Source: Oscillospiraceae bacterium (GTDB lineage Bacteria > Bacillota > Clostridia > Oscillospirales > Oscillospiraceae). From it: a stretch of 48,314 nucleotides of DNA. Below the pieces are notes generated by a model, which saw nothing but the letters and a program-made list of their open reading frames with translations, made no database searches and had not been told where the DNA came from. Of this stretch, positions 1 through 6,965 are shown piece after piece. Every line of letters begins with the position of its first letter. Within the stretch, counting starts at the first letter, position 1. The stretch spans positions 1 through 48,314 of the forward strand of contig JAFSBW010000011.1 of the NCBI GenBank assembly GCA_017437095.1. Direction: 5' to 3'. A program made the position numbers and the translations under genes.

Positions 1-6
1 GGGCAC
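1..6 (-). CDS. rpsG: Start of 30S ribosomal protein S7 gene (first two codons only)
   Basis: Read on the minus strand, the last six bases give GTG CCC, i.e. Met-Pro, the usual first residues of S7 (MPRR...). A strong ribosome site, AAGGAGGG, sits about 7 bases upstream, around positions 14-21. The gene lies downstream of rpsL on the same strand, as in the standard str operon rpsL-rpsG-fusA-tuf. Only two codons are visible, so the identity rests on context and the ribosome site. Confidence 0.6.
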
Positions 7-108
7 TTTGCTTCCCTCCTTCATAATAATAATGATTTCATCGGTACTCGAAAGTAATACCTTTCGTTGTGCCTGGCCAGAGGTTTTAATCTATGTTAAA
101 ACGCTTTG

Positions 109-124
109 GCAAGGCGAGCCTTGC
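109..124 (-). other. Short inverted repeat between rpsL and rpsG
   Basis: GCAAGGC and GCCTTGC form a perfect 7-bp inverted repeat around two bases. No T-run follows on the minus strand, so it is not a good terminator. It may be a minor RNA structure in the rpsL-rpsG spacer. The rest of 7-168 shows nothing else I can name. Confidence 0.3.
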
Positions 125-168
125 GAACGGGCGTGGGGAAAATTCAAATTTGGTTTTTGGGGCAGAAA

Positions 169-594
169 TTACTTCTTCTTGCCAGCCTTGGGACGCTTTG
201 CACCGTACTTGGAGCGGGACTGCATACGACCCTGAACGCCCTGGGTATCCAGAGTGCCGCGGATGATGTGGTAACGAACACCGGGAAGGTCCTTTACACG
301 GCCGCCACGGATCAGCACCACGGAGTGCTCCTGCAGGTTGTGGCCAACACCAGGAATATAAGCGGAAACTTCCATACCGTTGGTCAGACGCACACGGGCG
401 ATCTTACGCAGAGCGGAGTTAGGCTTCTTGGGGCTGGTGGTACGAACAGCAGTGCAAACACCACGCTTCTGGGGGGAGGGCAGAGCGGTAGCCTTGTTCT
501 CCAGAGTGTTCAGACCTCTCTGCAGAGCAGGAGCGGTGGACTTGTAGGTGACCTGCTGACGGCCATGTCTAACGAGCTGATTAAAAGTAGGCAT
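169..594 (-). CDS. rpsL: 30S ribosomal protein S12
   Basis: Structural protein of the decoding centre of the small ribosomal subunit. The 141-residue product carries the family hallmarks [11 protein letters not shown] at the N-terminus, [10 protein letters not shown] near residue 55, [17 protein letters not shown] and the basic tail [15 protein letters not shown]. The two lysines that change in streptomycin-resistant mutants (in PKKPNS and in GRVKDLPG) are both the wild-type residue. AAGGAG lies a few bases before the ATG. It is followed by rpsG and preceded, 68 bases away, by an L7Ae-type gene. This is the normal str-operon order, except that rpoC is not directly upstream. Confidence 0.98.
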   Translation of the reverse strand: MPTFNQLVRHGRQQVTYKSTAPALQRGLNTLENKATALPSPQKRGVCTAVRTTSPKKPNSALRKIARVRLTNGMEVSAYIPGVGHNLQEHSVVLIRGGRVKDLPGVRYHIIRGTLDTQGVQGRMQSRSKYGAKRPKAGKKK

Positions 595-662
595 TGATGG
601 TTCTCCTTTCTTTTGTTCTCGCCATTAGGCGGGTATATATTCTACGGATATTTCCGGTAGAA

Positions 663-944
663 TCAGCGAACAGCCGCGGCAGCGGCGGCCCCGACCTCGA
701 TGCCGCAGGCTTTTCCAAGATCCTGCATGGTTTCTACCCAGGTAAATTCCACCTGAGCTTGCCGGCAGAGGCTTTCGATGGGCTCGGTAATGGCGGGGTC
801 GGCATTGCTTGCCAGGTAAACCCGCTGGGCCCGGCCTGCGTTTAAGGCCTTGCGAAGCTGCTTCGCGCCCACTACGATTTTGCCTTGGTCTATGTCGATC
901 AAAATCTCACCATCCGATTTTTGCGCATATTTTTGAGTGTCCAT
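663..944 (-). CDS. Ribosomal L7Ae/YbxF-type RNA-binding protein
   Basis: A 93-residue protein of the L7Ae/L30e/S12e/Gadd45 family, the small K-turn RNA-binding proteins found between rpoC and rpsL in Firmicutes. The family signature LGKACGIEVGAAAAA is near the C-terminus and GAKQLRKAL near residue 30. I choose the ATG at 944 (MDTQKYAQ) over the longer frame from 1013 because a sigma-A promoter (955-982) lies inside the longer frame. Only about ten bases separate the -10 box from this ATG and there is no ribosome site, so the mRNA would be nearly leaderless. The exact ribosomal role of this family is not settled. Confidence 0.85.
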   Translation of the reverse strand: MDTQKYAQKSDGEILIDIDQGKIVVGAKQLRKALNAGRAQRVYLASNADPAITEPIESLCRQAQVEFTWVETMQDLGKACGIEVGAAAAAAVR

Positions 945-954
945 ACGGTTTAAT

Positions 955-982
955 ATTATACGCATTTTCTTGGAAAAGTCAA
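955..982 (-). promoter_or_regulatory. Sigma-A promoter of the L7Ae-rpsL-rpsG unit
   Basis: On the minus strand TTGACT (977-982) and a perfect TATAAT (955-960) are separated by 16 bases. The predicted start of transcription is around 948, only a few bases before the ATG at 944. It lies directly downstream of the spoIIQ terminator, so this half of the str operon appears to be transcribed independently. Confidence 0.75.
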
Positions 983-1009
983 CAAAAATTTCTTTGTTTT
1001 GTAGGAAAA

Positions 1010-1048
1010 TCAAAAAAATTCAGGGCGCCGGAAAAACCCGGCGCCCTG
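1010..1048 (-). terminator. Rho-independent terminator after spoIIQ
   Basis: A perfect 11-bp stem (CAGGGCGCCGG at 1021-1031 with its complement at 1038-1048) and a 6-base loop are followed, on the minus strand, by AA and a run of seven T. It ends the spoIIQ transcript just before the L7Ae promoter. Confidence 0.9.
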
Positions 1049-1053
1049 GGGCT

Positions 1054-1746
1054 TTATTTCAGGAAATCCGCCGGGTCTACCGGCTCGCCGTTGCAGGAAA
1101 CCGCAAAATGCAGATGGTCGCCTACAGCGCTTTCCAGCAGCGCGGAGCTGTCTACTGTGCCGATCACCTGGCCCGCGGTGACCTTGTCGCCTGCCTTTAC
1201 GGGAATGTCCTTGGCAAGGCTTGCGTAGGTGGTTTGGTAGCCGCCGGTATGGGAGATCACTACGGTATAGCCCATGGTATCGTCCTTATACACAGTCTCT
1301 ACCTCCCCTGCTGCTGCGGCATATACCTTTGCGCCGGCCTCGGCGGCAATGTCTACGCCGTTATGCACCCGCCAATCCCGGGTAGTGGGGTTGTAGGCCA
1401 GGCAATCCATAGCGTAAGGGGCAATGGTCTCCCCTTTCAGGGGCGAAACCGTCTTGGCGGGCTTGGTAAGCTGGCCCTGGGTAGGCGCGGGAGTGGTCTG
1501 GGCGGGGGCGGTAGCGCCGGGGGTGGTCACGCCGGGCCGGGTAGGCTGGGCGATCACGGGCACATCCTGCCCAGGCTGGGTAGCTGCGGCGGATGCATCC
1601 GGGGCAGCCATGGTTTGCGGTTCGTTTGCGGTGCGGTAGTACATATAGCCGCTGATCCCAATGGCGATGGCGCAGAGGATCAGGGCTATGTAGTAGCCCT
1701 TGCCGCTCATAAATTTTTTGAAGTTTTCCATATTGTTTTTGCTCAT
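1054..1746 (-). CDS. spoIIQ: Stage II sporulation protein Q, M23/LytM family
   Basis: A 230-residue membrane protein. SpoIIQ is made in the forespore and pairs with SpoIIIAH of the mother cell to form the intercompartment channel needed for engulfment and late sigma activity. One transmembrane segment spans residues 18-36. A Pro/Thr/Ala-rich linker (about 45-100) leads to a LytM domain containing TTRDWRVHNGVD. The metal ligands H128, D132 and the HxH pair H211/H213 are present, as in clostridial SpoIIQ and unlike the degenerate Bacillus form, so endopeptidase activity is possible. GGAGGTG precedes the start. A general M23 peptidase is the alternative, but the NPTTRDWR context favours SpoIIQ. 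Confidence 0.85.
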   Translation of the reverse strand: MSKNNMENFKKFMSGKGYYIALILCAIAIGISGYMYYRTANEPQTMAAPDASAAATQPGQDVPVIAQPTRPGVTTPGATAPAQTTPAPTQGQLTKPAKTVSPLKGETIAPYAMDCLAYNPTTRDWRVHNGVDIAAEAGAKVYAAAAGEVETVYKDDTMGYTVVISHTGGYQTTYASLAKDIPVKAGDKVTAGQVIGTVDSSALLESAVGDHLHFAVSCNGEPVDPADFLK

Positions 1747-1766
1747 AAATAAGCACCTCCGAAAAC

Positions 1767-1798
1767 CATTATTGCCAGTATTTTACTGTTTAAACAGT
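1767..1798 (-). promoter_or_regulatory. Possible sigma-F-type promoter and palindrome upstream of spoIIQ
   Basis: GGCAATAATG (1767-1776, minus strand) fits the sigma-F -10 consensus GGnnRnAHTR at every position. A -35 element is poor: GTTTA with 14-base spacing. A perfect 14-bp palindrome, ACTGTTTAAACAGT (1785-1798), covers the -35 region and could be an operator. spoIIQ is a known sigma-F gene in other Firmicutes, which supports the reading. Confidence 0.4.
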
Positions 1799-1804
1799 TT
1801 TCGG

Positions 1805-1840
1805 AAAAATTTTTGGGCCCCTTCCGAAGAAGAGGCCCAA
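1805..1840 (-). terminator. Terminator after the pot operon
   Basis: TTGGGCC (1813-1819) pairs with GGCCCAA (1834-1840), and an inner CTTC/GAAG stem closes a UUCG tetraloop when read on the minus strand. One mismatch interrupts the stem. AAATTTTT follows. It lies just after the potCD stop and separates the transporter from spoIIQ. Confidence 0.8.
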
Positions 1841-1858
1841 TCGCGGCTTTATAGGGGG

Positions 1859-3904
1859 TTATTTCTTGGTCTTTCTCTTGACCTTCTTTACGAAGCTGCT
1901 TACGCTGAAGGCCACACCGGCCACAGCCAGAGCGCCCAGCACGATCAGGAAGATCACATCCTCGGTGCCGCCGCCCTCGGCGGTATCGGTGCTGCGCACC
2001 TCCATAAACAGCTGGTCCATCTCCCGGGAGACTTCCTCCGGCAGGAAATTGAAGGCCGTACCCTTGGCCTGAACTTCCGTAGGCGGATATACTACCTCGC
2101 TTTCAGCCAGGTATTCCTCCATATAGTTCTTAGCCTCGCTGATGGGGGACGCGTAGCAGATATAATCCATGTTGGCGCCGGAGATCTCCGGGTCGGTCAT
2201 GAAGTTGATGAAGCGCTCCGCGGCCTCCTTCTCCTGGGCGCAGGAGGGGATGCACATAGCATCGGTAAACAGGTTGAAGCCCTGATCCTGGGGCAGATAG
2301 AAGGCCAGATCGGGGTTGGAATCCATCATCAGCATGGCATCGCCGGCATAGTAGGGAGCAAGCCAGGCTTCTCCGTTTTCCATGGTGGTATAGATCTGGT
2401 CCATAACATACTGCTGCACCACGCTCTTTTGCTCCTTCAGCTTTTCTACGCAGGCCAGAAGCTCGTCGTGATCCGTAGTGTTCACGCTGTAGCCCAGCAG
2501 ATACTGGGCGATGCCGAAGGCATCCCGGGCGTTGTCGATCATAAGGATCTTGTCGGCATATTTCTCGTCCCACAGGATCCCCCAGCCCTGGGCCAGGTCG
2601 GCTTCGTCTACATACTTGGTGTTGTAGATAATGCCCACAGTACCCCAGGTGTAGGGCACGGCGTACTTATTCTCCGGGTCATAGGTGCGGGTGTTGGGAT
2701 CTTTGAAGATCTCGTCCACATACTGATAGTTGGGGATGTTGTCAAAGTTCAGCTCCAGGAGCATGCCCTCGTCGATCATCCGGGCGATCATATAGTCGGA
2801 GGGGATGATCACATCCACCGTAACGCCGCCGTTTTTCAGCTTGGAATACAGCGCTTCGTTGGAATCGTAGGTGGAGTAGCGCACATCGATATCCGGATTC
2901 TGCCGCTCAAACTCTGCGATAATATCCATGGTGTCGTCGCTGCCGTCGGCAATGTTCATGCCCCAGTTGTACACATTCAGCACGGTCTTATCCTGGCGGG
3001 TCATGCCGATAAAGGAGCCCAGGCCAATCACCAGCGCCAGAGCCGCCAATCCGGCGCATACCCGCTTGAAGATCCGCTTGCTCTTGCTGTCGGATACGGC
3101 GCGCTTGCTTCGCTTCTGCCGGTCAGAACGCAGCTGCATCAGGTTCATAGCCACCATCAGGCCGAAGATCAGCAGGAACAGCAGGGTGAACATGGCATAG
3201 ATCTTGGGCGGGATGGCCTTGCGGGTGTAGGTATAGATCTCCACCGGCAGGGTAACGAAATCAAAGCCGATGACGAAATAGCTGATAACGAAATCGTCCA
3301 GGCTCATGGTAAAGGCCATGATGCCGCCGGTAACGATGCCGGGCATGATCTCCGGCAGCGTGACCTTGAAGAAGGACTGCATGGGGGTGCAGCCCAGGTC
3401 CATAGCCGCATCGGTCAGGGAGGAATCCATCTGGTGCAGCTTGGGCATAACATTGAGGATCACATAGGGCAGGCCGAAGGTAACATGGGCGATGAGCAGC
3501 GTGCCGAAATTCAGGCTATTGTCGTTGCCCATCATCTTGCTGCCCACAAATACAAACAGCAGCGAAAGGCTGATACCGGTAACGATATCCGGGTTGGTCA
3601 TGGGGATGTTGGTAAGGCTCATGACCGCCTTGCGCATTCTGGGCTTGAGGTTGTGGATGCCTACCGCCGCCACAGTACCCAGGCCAACGCAGATCAGGGT
3701 AGACAGCACGGCAATGAGCAGGGAGTTGCCCAGCAGAGCCAGCAGGTCTTCATCCCGGAAAAGCTCGGCGTACTGGCGCAGGGTAAAGCCTTCAAACACG
3801 GTAATGTTCTTGCCGGTATTGAAGGAGGCTACCACCAGCACCGCCATAGGGATATACAGGAAAATAAAGATCAGGACAGTAAAGATGCGGTTTGTTCTTT
3901 TCAT
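1859..3904 (-). CDS. potCD: Spermidine/putrescine ABC transporter, fused permease and binding protein (PotC-PotD)
   Basis: A 681-residue fusion. Residues 1-260 are a PotC-type permease with the EAA-loop sequence DAAMDLGCTPMQSFFKVTLP (165-184), the contact point for the ATPase. A basic linker and one more membrane segment (about 282-301) lead to a PotD-type solute-binding domain, about 307-635, starting VLNVYNWG. A last hydrophobic segment near 650-672 is followed by a Lys/Arg-rich tail. The binding domain is therefore held at the membrane on both sides instead of being a lipoprotein. The gene is last in potA-potB-potCD and overlaps potB by 4 bases. Substrate (polyamine) is inferred from family similarity. 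Confidence 0.9.
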   Translation of the reverse strand: MKRTNRIFTVLIFIFLYIPMAVLVVASFNTGKNITVFEGFTLRQYAELFRDEDLLALLGNSLLIAVLSTLICVGLGTVAAVGIHNLKPRMRKAVMSLTNIPMTNPDIVTGISLSLLFVFVGSKMMGNDNSLNFGTLLIAHVTFGLPYVILNVMPKLHQMDSSLTDAAMDLGCTPMQSFFKVTLPEIMPGIVTGGIMAFTMSLDDFVISYFVIGFDFVTLPVEIYTYTRKAIPPKIYAMFTLLFLLIFGLMVAMNLMQLRSDRQKRSKRAVSDSKSKRIFKRVCAGLAALALVIGLGSFIGMTRQDKTVLNVYNWGMNIADGSDDTMDIIAEFERQNPDIDVRYSTYDSNEALYSKLKNGGVTVDVIIPSDYMIARMIDEGMLLELNFDNIPNYQYVDEIFKDPNTRTYDPENKYAVPYTWGTVGIIYNTKYVDEADLAQGWGILWDEKYADKILMIDNARDAFGIAQYLLGYSVNTTDHDELLACVEKLKEQKSVVQQYVMDQIYTTMENGEAWLAPYYAGDAMLMMDSNPDLAFYLPQDQGFNLFTDAMCIPSCAQEKEAAERFINFMTDPEISGANMDYICYASPISEAKNYMEEYLAESEVVYPPTEVQAKGTAFNFLPEEVSREMDQLFMEVRSTDTAEGGGTEDVIFLIVLGALAVAGVAFSVSSFVKKVKRKTKK

Positions 3905-4719
3905 ACCACAACACCGCCTTCCTCATCATCACCAAAGCGGTTCATAATGCCGGTGCAAACAAATACCAGCACCATGAGCACCAGGCTCAGCGCCGCGCCA
4001 AGGTTCATATTGTTGCCCTTGAAGAAGCGCTCGATCACGTCGCCGATCAGGCTGGTATCGGCGCTGCCCAGCTTCTGGGAAATGTAGAAGGTGGATACAG
4101 CAGGCACGAATACCATAGTAATGCCGGTAAAGATGCCGGGCATGGAAAGGGGCAGGGTCACCTTCTGGAACACCTGCACCGGGGTGCAGCCCAGATCCTC
4201 TGCCGCTTCGATCAGGCGGCGGTCGATCTTTACAATGGTAGAATACAGGGGCAGGATCATATACGGCAGGTAGTTATATACCATGCCCATGATCACCGCG
4301 CCGGGGGTGCGCACCATGCGCAAAGTGGGCAGGCCCAGCAGCCCCAGGAAGTTGTTGATAATGCCGGTATCGTCCAGCAGGCCCTTCCAGGCCAGAGTGC
4401 GCAGCAAAAAGCTCATGCACATAGGCAGCATAACCAGCATATAGAGCATCTTTTGGGCCACCTTGCCCCGGTGGGCAATGTAATAAGCTACGGGATAGCC
4501 CAGCAGCAGGCAAATAATGGCGGAAACGATGCTGTAGCCCACGGAGCGGCCCAAAACCGGCATATACAGCCGCAGCTGGGCCAGATTGTCCAGGGTAAAG
4601 GCACCGGTAACGGGGTCGGTAACGGCGTAGTAGGCTACCACGCCCAGAGGGATCAGGGTAAATGCCAGCATCCACAGAATATAGGGGGTGCTGAGCAAAA
4701 TAGCGTTATTCTTCTTCAT
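3901..4719 (-). CDS. potB: Spermidine/putrescine ABC transporter permease PotB
   Basis: Inner-membrane permease of the polyamine importer, 272 residues with six predicted membrane segments. The EAA loop reads [20 protein letters not shown], close to that of the fused PotC partner. I start at the ATG at 4719 (MKKNNAIL): GGAGG stands nine bases before it, whereas the ATG at 4728 touches that ribosome site. The start overlaps the end of potA by 14 bases and the stop overlaps potCD by 4 bases, so the three genes are translationally coupled. Confidence 0.92.
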   Translation of the reverse strand: MKKNNAILLSTPYILWMLAFTLIPLGVVAYYAVTDPVTGAFTLDNLAQLRLYMPVLGRSVGYSIVSAIICLLLGYPVAYYIAHRGKVAQKMLYMLVMLPMCMSFLLRTLAWKGLLDDTGIINNFLGLLGLPTLRMVRTPGAVIMGMVYNYLPYMILPLYSTIVKIDRRLIEAAEDLGCTPVQVFQKVTLPLSMPGIFTGITMVFVPAVSTFYISQKLGSADTSLIGDVIERFFKGNNMNLGAALSLVLMVLVFVCTGIMNRFGDDEEGGVVV

Positions 4720-5827
4720 CCCCGGCATCCTCCGTCAACTCGTCGTACTCAGCAGAGTAAGAGCTGTAGTCGCCAAACATACCGGAATACTCGCTCTTGT
4801 GCATGATGTGGATATCCTCGGGGTTCAGCCGGATGCCGATGGTGCTGCCTACGGCGCAATGGTCGGTAGACTGAATGAGCCACTTGAAGCCCCGGAACTC
4901 TACGATGATATCGTAGTTGAGGCCCTTGAAGGTAATGGCAGTAACCGTACCTACCAGATGGCCCTCGGAAGCGGGGACAATGTCGATATCCTCCGGGCGG
5001 ATGACCACATCCACAGGCTCGTTGCGCTCAAAGCCCTTATCCACGCACTGGAAGGTGCGGCCGAAGAAGCGCACCTTGTAGTCTTCCAGCATGACGCCGT
5101 CGAGAATGTTACTCTCGCCGATAAAGTCTGCCACGAAGGCGTTTTTGGGCTCGTTATATATATCCTCAGGCTTGCCGATCTGCTGGATGCGGCCCTTGTC
5201 CATAACTACCACGGTATCTGACATGGAGAGCGCTTCCTCCTGGTCGTGGGTAACATAGACGAAGGTAATGCCCAATGCCTGCTGGATGCGCTTAAGCTCG
5301 TTCTGCATATCCTTGCGCAGGCGCAGGTCCAGAGCGCCGAGAGGCTCGTCCAGAAGCAGCACCTTGGGGCGGTTTACCAGAGCCCGGGCAATGGCCACGC
5401 GCTGCTGCTGGCCGCCGGAGAGGGCATCGATACGCCGGTTTTCATAGCCACGCAGGCCAACGATGCCCAGCATCTCATGCACCCGCTCGTTGATCTCCGC
5501 CTTGGGGACCTTTGCTACCCGCAGGCCGAAAGCGATGTTGTCAAAAACATCCAGGTGCGGGAACAGAGCATAGCGCTGGAAAACGGTATTGACCTGGCGC
5601 TTATAGGGCGGCACATCGCCGATCTCCTGGCCGTCAAAAAGCACTTCGCCGCTGGTGGCCTTCAAAAAGCCGCCGATCAGGCGAAGAGTAGTGGTCTTAC
5701 CGCAGCCGGAAGGGCCCAGCAGGGTTAAAAATTCATGGTCGTTGATATAAAGATTGATACTGTCGAGAATGCGTTCTCCGTCGAACTCCATGACCAGATC
5801 ACGAAGCCGAATGAGTTCTTTGGACAT
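4706..5827 (-). CDS. potA: Spermidine/putrescine ABC transporter ATPase PotA
   Basis: Cytoplasmic ATPase that drives the PotB/PotCD importer, 373 residues. Walker A is GPSGCGKTT (38-46), the Q-loop glutamine is at 84, the ABC signature LSGGQQQR at 136-143, and Walker B ends LLLDEP (157-162). The C-terminal third matches a TOBE regulatory domain, and the protein ends in an acidic tail. The start at 5827 is set by GGGGGAGG five bases upstream; the frame extends 11 codons further but without a ribosome site. It is first in the pot operon. Confidence 0.95.
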   Translation of the reverse strand: MSKELIRLRDLVMEFDGERILDSINLYINDHEFLTLLGPSGCGKTTTLRLIGGFLKATSGEVLFDGQEIGDVPPYKRQVNTVFQRYALFPHLDVFDNIAFGLRVAKVPKAEINERVHEMLGIVGLRGYENRRIDALSGGQQQRVAIARALVNRPKVLLLDEPLGALDLRLRKDMQNELKRIQQALGITFVYVTHDQEEALSMSDTVVVMDKGRIQQIGKPEDIYNEPKNAFVADFIGESNILDGVMLEDYKVRFFGRTFQCVDKGFERNEPVDVVIRPEDIDIVPASEGHLVGTVTAITFKGLNYDIIVEFRGFKWLIQSTDHCAVGSTIGIRLNPEDIHIMHKSEYSGMFGDYSSYSAEYDELTEDAGDEEE

Positions 5828-5865
5828 TATCCTCCCCCATTTCTTTGTATAATTTGACAACTATA

Positions 5866-5894
5866 GATATATCCTAAAACGGGGGAAAAGTCAA
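5866..5894 (-). promoter_or_regulatory. Predicted promoter of potA-potB-potCD
   Basis: TTGACT (5889-5894) and TATATC (5866-5871) are 17 bases apart on the minus strand, about 40 bases before the potA ATG. The -35 box lies inside an inverted repeat (5881-5917), so a regulator could act here. Confidence 0.5.
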
Positions 5895-5917
5895 CGGAAA
5901 AATCGACTTTTTCCCCC
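5881..5917. promoter_or_regulatory. Inverted repeat over the potA -35 region
   Basis: GGGGGAAAAGTC (5881-5892) and GACTTTTTCCCCC (5905-5917) are complementary apart from one extra T and are separated by 12 bases. The left arm contains the -35 box. It could be an operator for polyamine-dependent control. On the plus strand it is followed by ATTATTTTTT and could also fold as an RNA hairpin, but no plus-strand gene ends here. Confidence 0.4.
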
Positions 5918-6004
5918 ATTATTTTTTGCCTCTCCGGCTGCCGCCATATTACCGGCGGCGGACGAATGATTTTGCTGGGCGAATGATCCGCTTGCAAATG
6001 GGCA

Positions 6005-6051
6005 AAAGGCCGCAAAAGAGCCGCTGCGGCCTTTTCGGCGCAGCGGCTCTT
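6005..6051 (-). terminator. Terminator region with two mutually exclusive hairpins, end of the RiPP-like operon
   Basis: A perfect 13-bp stem pairs 6016-6028 (AAGAGCCGCTGCG) with 6039-6051 around a 10-base loop. An overlapping perfect 10-bp stem pairs 6005-6014 (AAAAGGCCGC) with 6026-6035. Both cannot form together. On the minus strand the first is followed by TTGCGGCCTTTT. It ends the transcript that contains the PqqD-like gene. Confidence 0.7.
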
Positions 6052-6070
6052 ACTTTAAGGGAGACTTGCG

Positions 6071-6337
6071 TTACTTTTCCAGCAGCCCGGCCTTTTCTAC
6101 TACGGCCAAAAACTGCTCCATATCCTCCCGGGCGGTGGCTTCGTCTACCTCAAATTCCTGGCAGATAGCCTGGCAGATCTGCTCCGGGGTGGTATCCTGG
6201 CGCAGCTTTTCCAAAATCAGCGCCCCCACCGCATTGGTGGTGACCATGCCGGAAAACTCCAGGGCAGCCACGCCCATAGGCACCAGGATATACTCCCCGG
6301 CGATCTGCCGCACATTAAACTCAAATTTTAATCTCAT
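6071..6337 (-). CDS. PqqD-like protein (probable RiPP recognition element)
   Basis: An 88-residue protein of the PqqD-like family. The family trait is a small winged-helix-like domain that binds the leader of a ribosomal peptide and presents it to the modifying enzyme. Visible features are the beta-rich N-terminus with GEYILVPMG, a central stretch N-A-V-G-A-L-I-L-E-L-like (residues 35-45), and the C-terminal helix ending VVEKAGLLEK, all typical of PqqD-like proteins in Firmicutes. AAGGAG is six bases before the ATG. It is last in the cluster with the peptide gene, kinase-like and radical SAM genes. Leader binding is inferred from family and context. Confidence 0.8.
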   Translation of the reverse strand: MRLKFEFNVRQIAGEYILVPMGVAALEFSGMVTTNAVGALILEKLRQDTTPEQICQAICQEFEVDEATAREDMEQFLAVVEKAGLLEK

Positions 6338-6347
6338 AGCTAGCTCC

Positions 6348-6965
6348 TTAGTGGATGGTTAATGTAGGAAGCATGGTCTGGTCAATATAGATTTGCAAAT
6401 CCACCTCGTTCAGCTCGGTCATACCAGACAGGTCCACAGAGCCAATTTCAATGGCATCAAAGGTGGCATAGCCTAAATCTTGCGTGCTCAGGTCTACTGT
6501 TCCTGCCTGAGTTCGCTCTTCTTCCAAGGGAAGGCATTGATAGAGGTATTGGACGCCGTTTTCCTCAACGCTCAAATAAACGCCCAAACTATCGGCTTTA
6601 TTTGCCATATCCGTTTCCGATGCCACATAGATATGCATCTGGTTTGCCTCCATATGGAGCATGTAGCCGCCGTTATATGCCGCAGCGGCAAGCCACTGCT
6701 CATAGCTGCCTTGTGCCTGATCCTGGATCTCCACGGTAGGGATATTGTCCCCATCCAAGGTTTCTTGGTGTACAGTGGTTTCTCCCGGGGTGGTATTCAT
6801 CGGAAAATCTGAGGAATTAGGAGTGGTTTGCTTTTGCTGGGCACTAGCATGGGGATTTCCCCCATCCTTATTCGAACCGGTGCCCAGAACAATGGCTGCC
6901 ACCACCAGCGCCACAAACACAACCGCCAGCAACGCCAGCAAAACAATCTTATTCTGCTTTTTCAC
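6348..6965 (-). CDS. Membrane-anchored extracytoplasmic protein of unknown function in the RiPP-like cluster
   Basis: A 205-residue protein whose family I do not recognise. One hydrophobic segment (about residues 7-28) after MKKQNK serves as signal anchor; no lipobox cysteine is seen. A Ser/Thr/Gln-rich linker (about 31-70) leads to an outer domain (about 80-205), predicted mainly beta, ending PTLTIH. The start is GTG with GGAGGT eight bases upstream. It overlaps the radical SAM gene by 17 bases, which argues for a role in the same system, for example immunity, presentation or export of the peptide product. That role is a guess from position only. Confidence 0.8.
   Translation of the reverse strand: MKKQNKIVLLALLAVVFVALVVAAIVLGTGSNKDGGNPHASAQQKQTTPNSSDFPMNTTPGETTVHQETLDGDNIPTVEIQDQAQGSYEQWLAAAAYNGGYMLHMEANQMHIYVASETDMANKADSLGVYLSVEENGVQYLYQCLPLEEERTQAGTVDLSTQDLGYATFDAIEIGSVDLSGMTELNEVDLQIYIDQTMLPTLTIH

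Noticed and set aside
1700-4087. 795-residue plus-strand open frame across the pot genes
   Set aside because: It is rich in His/Gln with no family features and lies exactly opposite potCD and spoIIQ, which have clear domains. It is a shadow frame.
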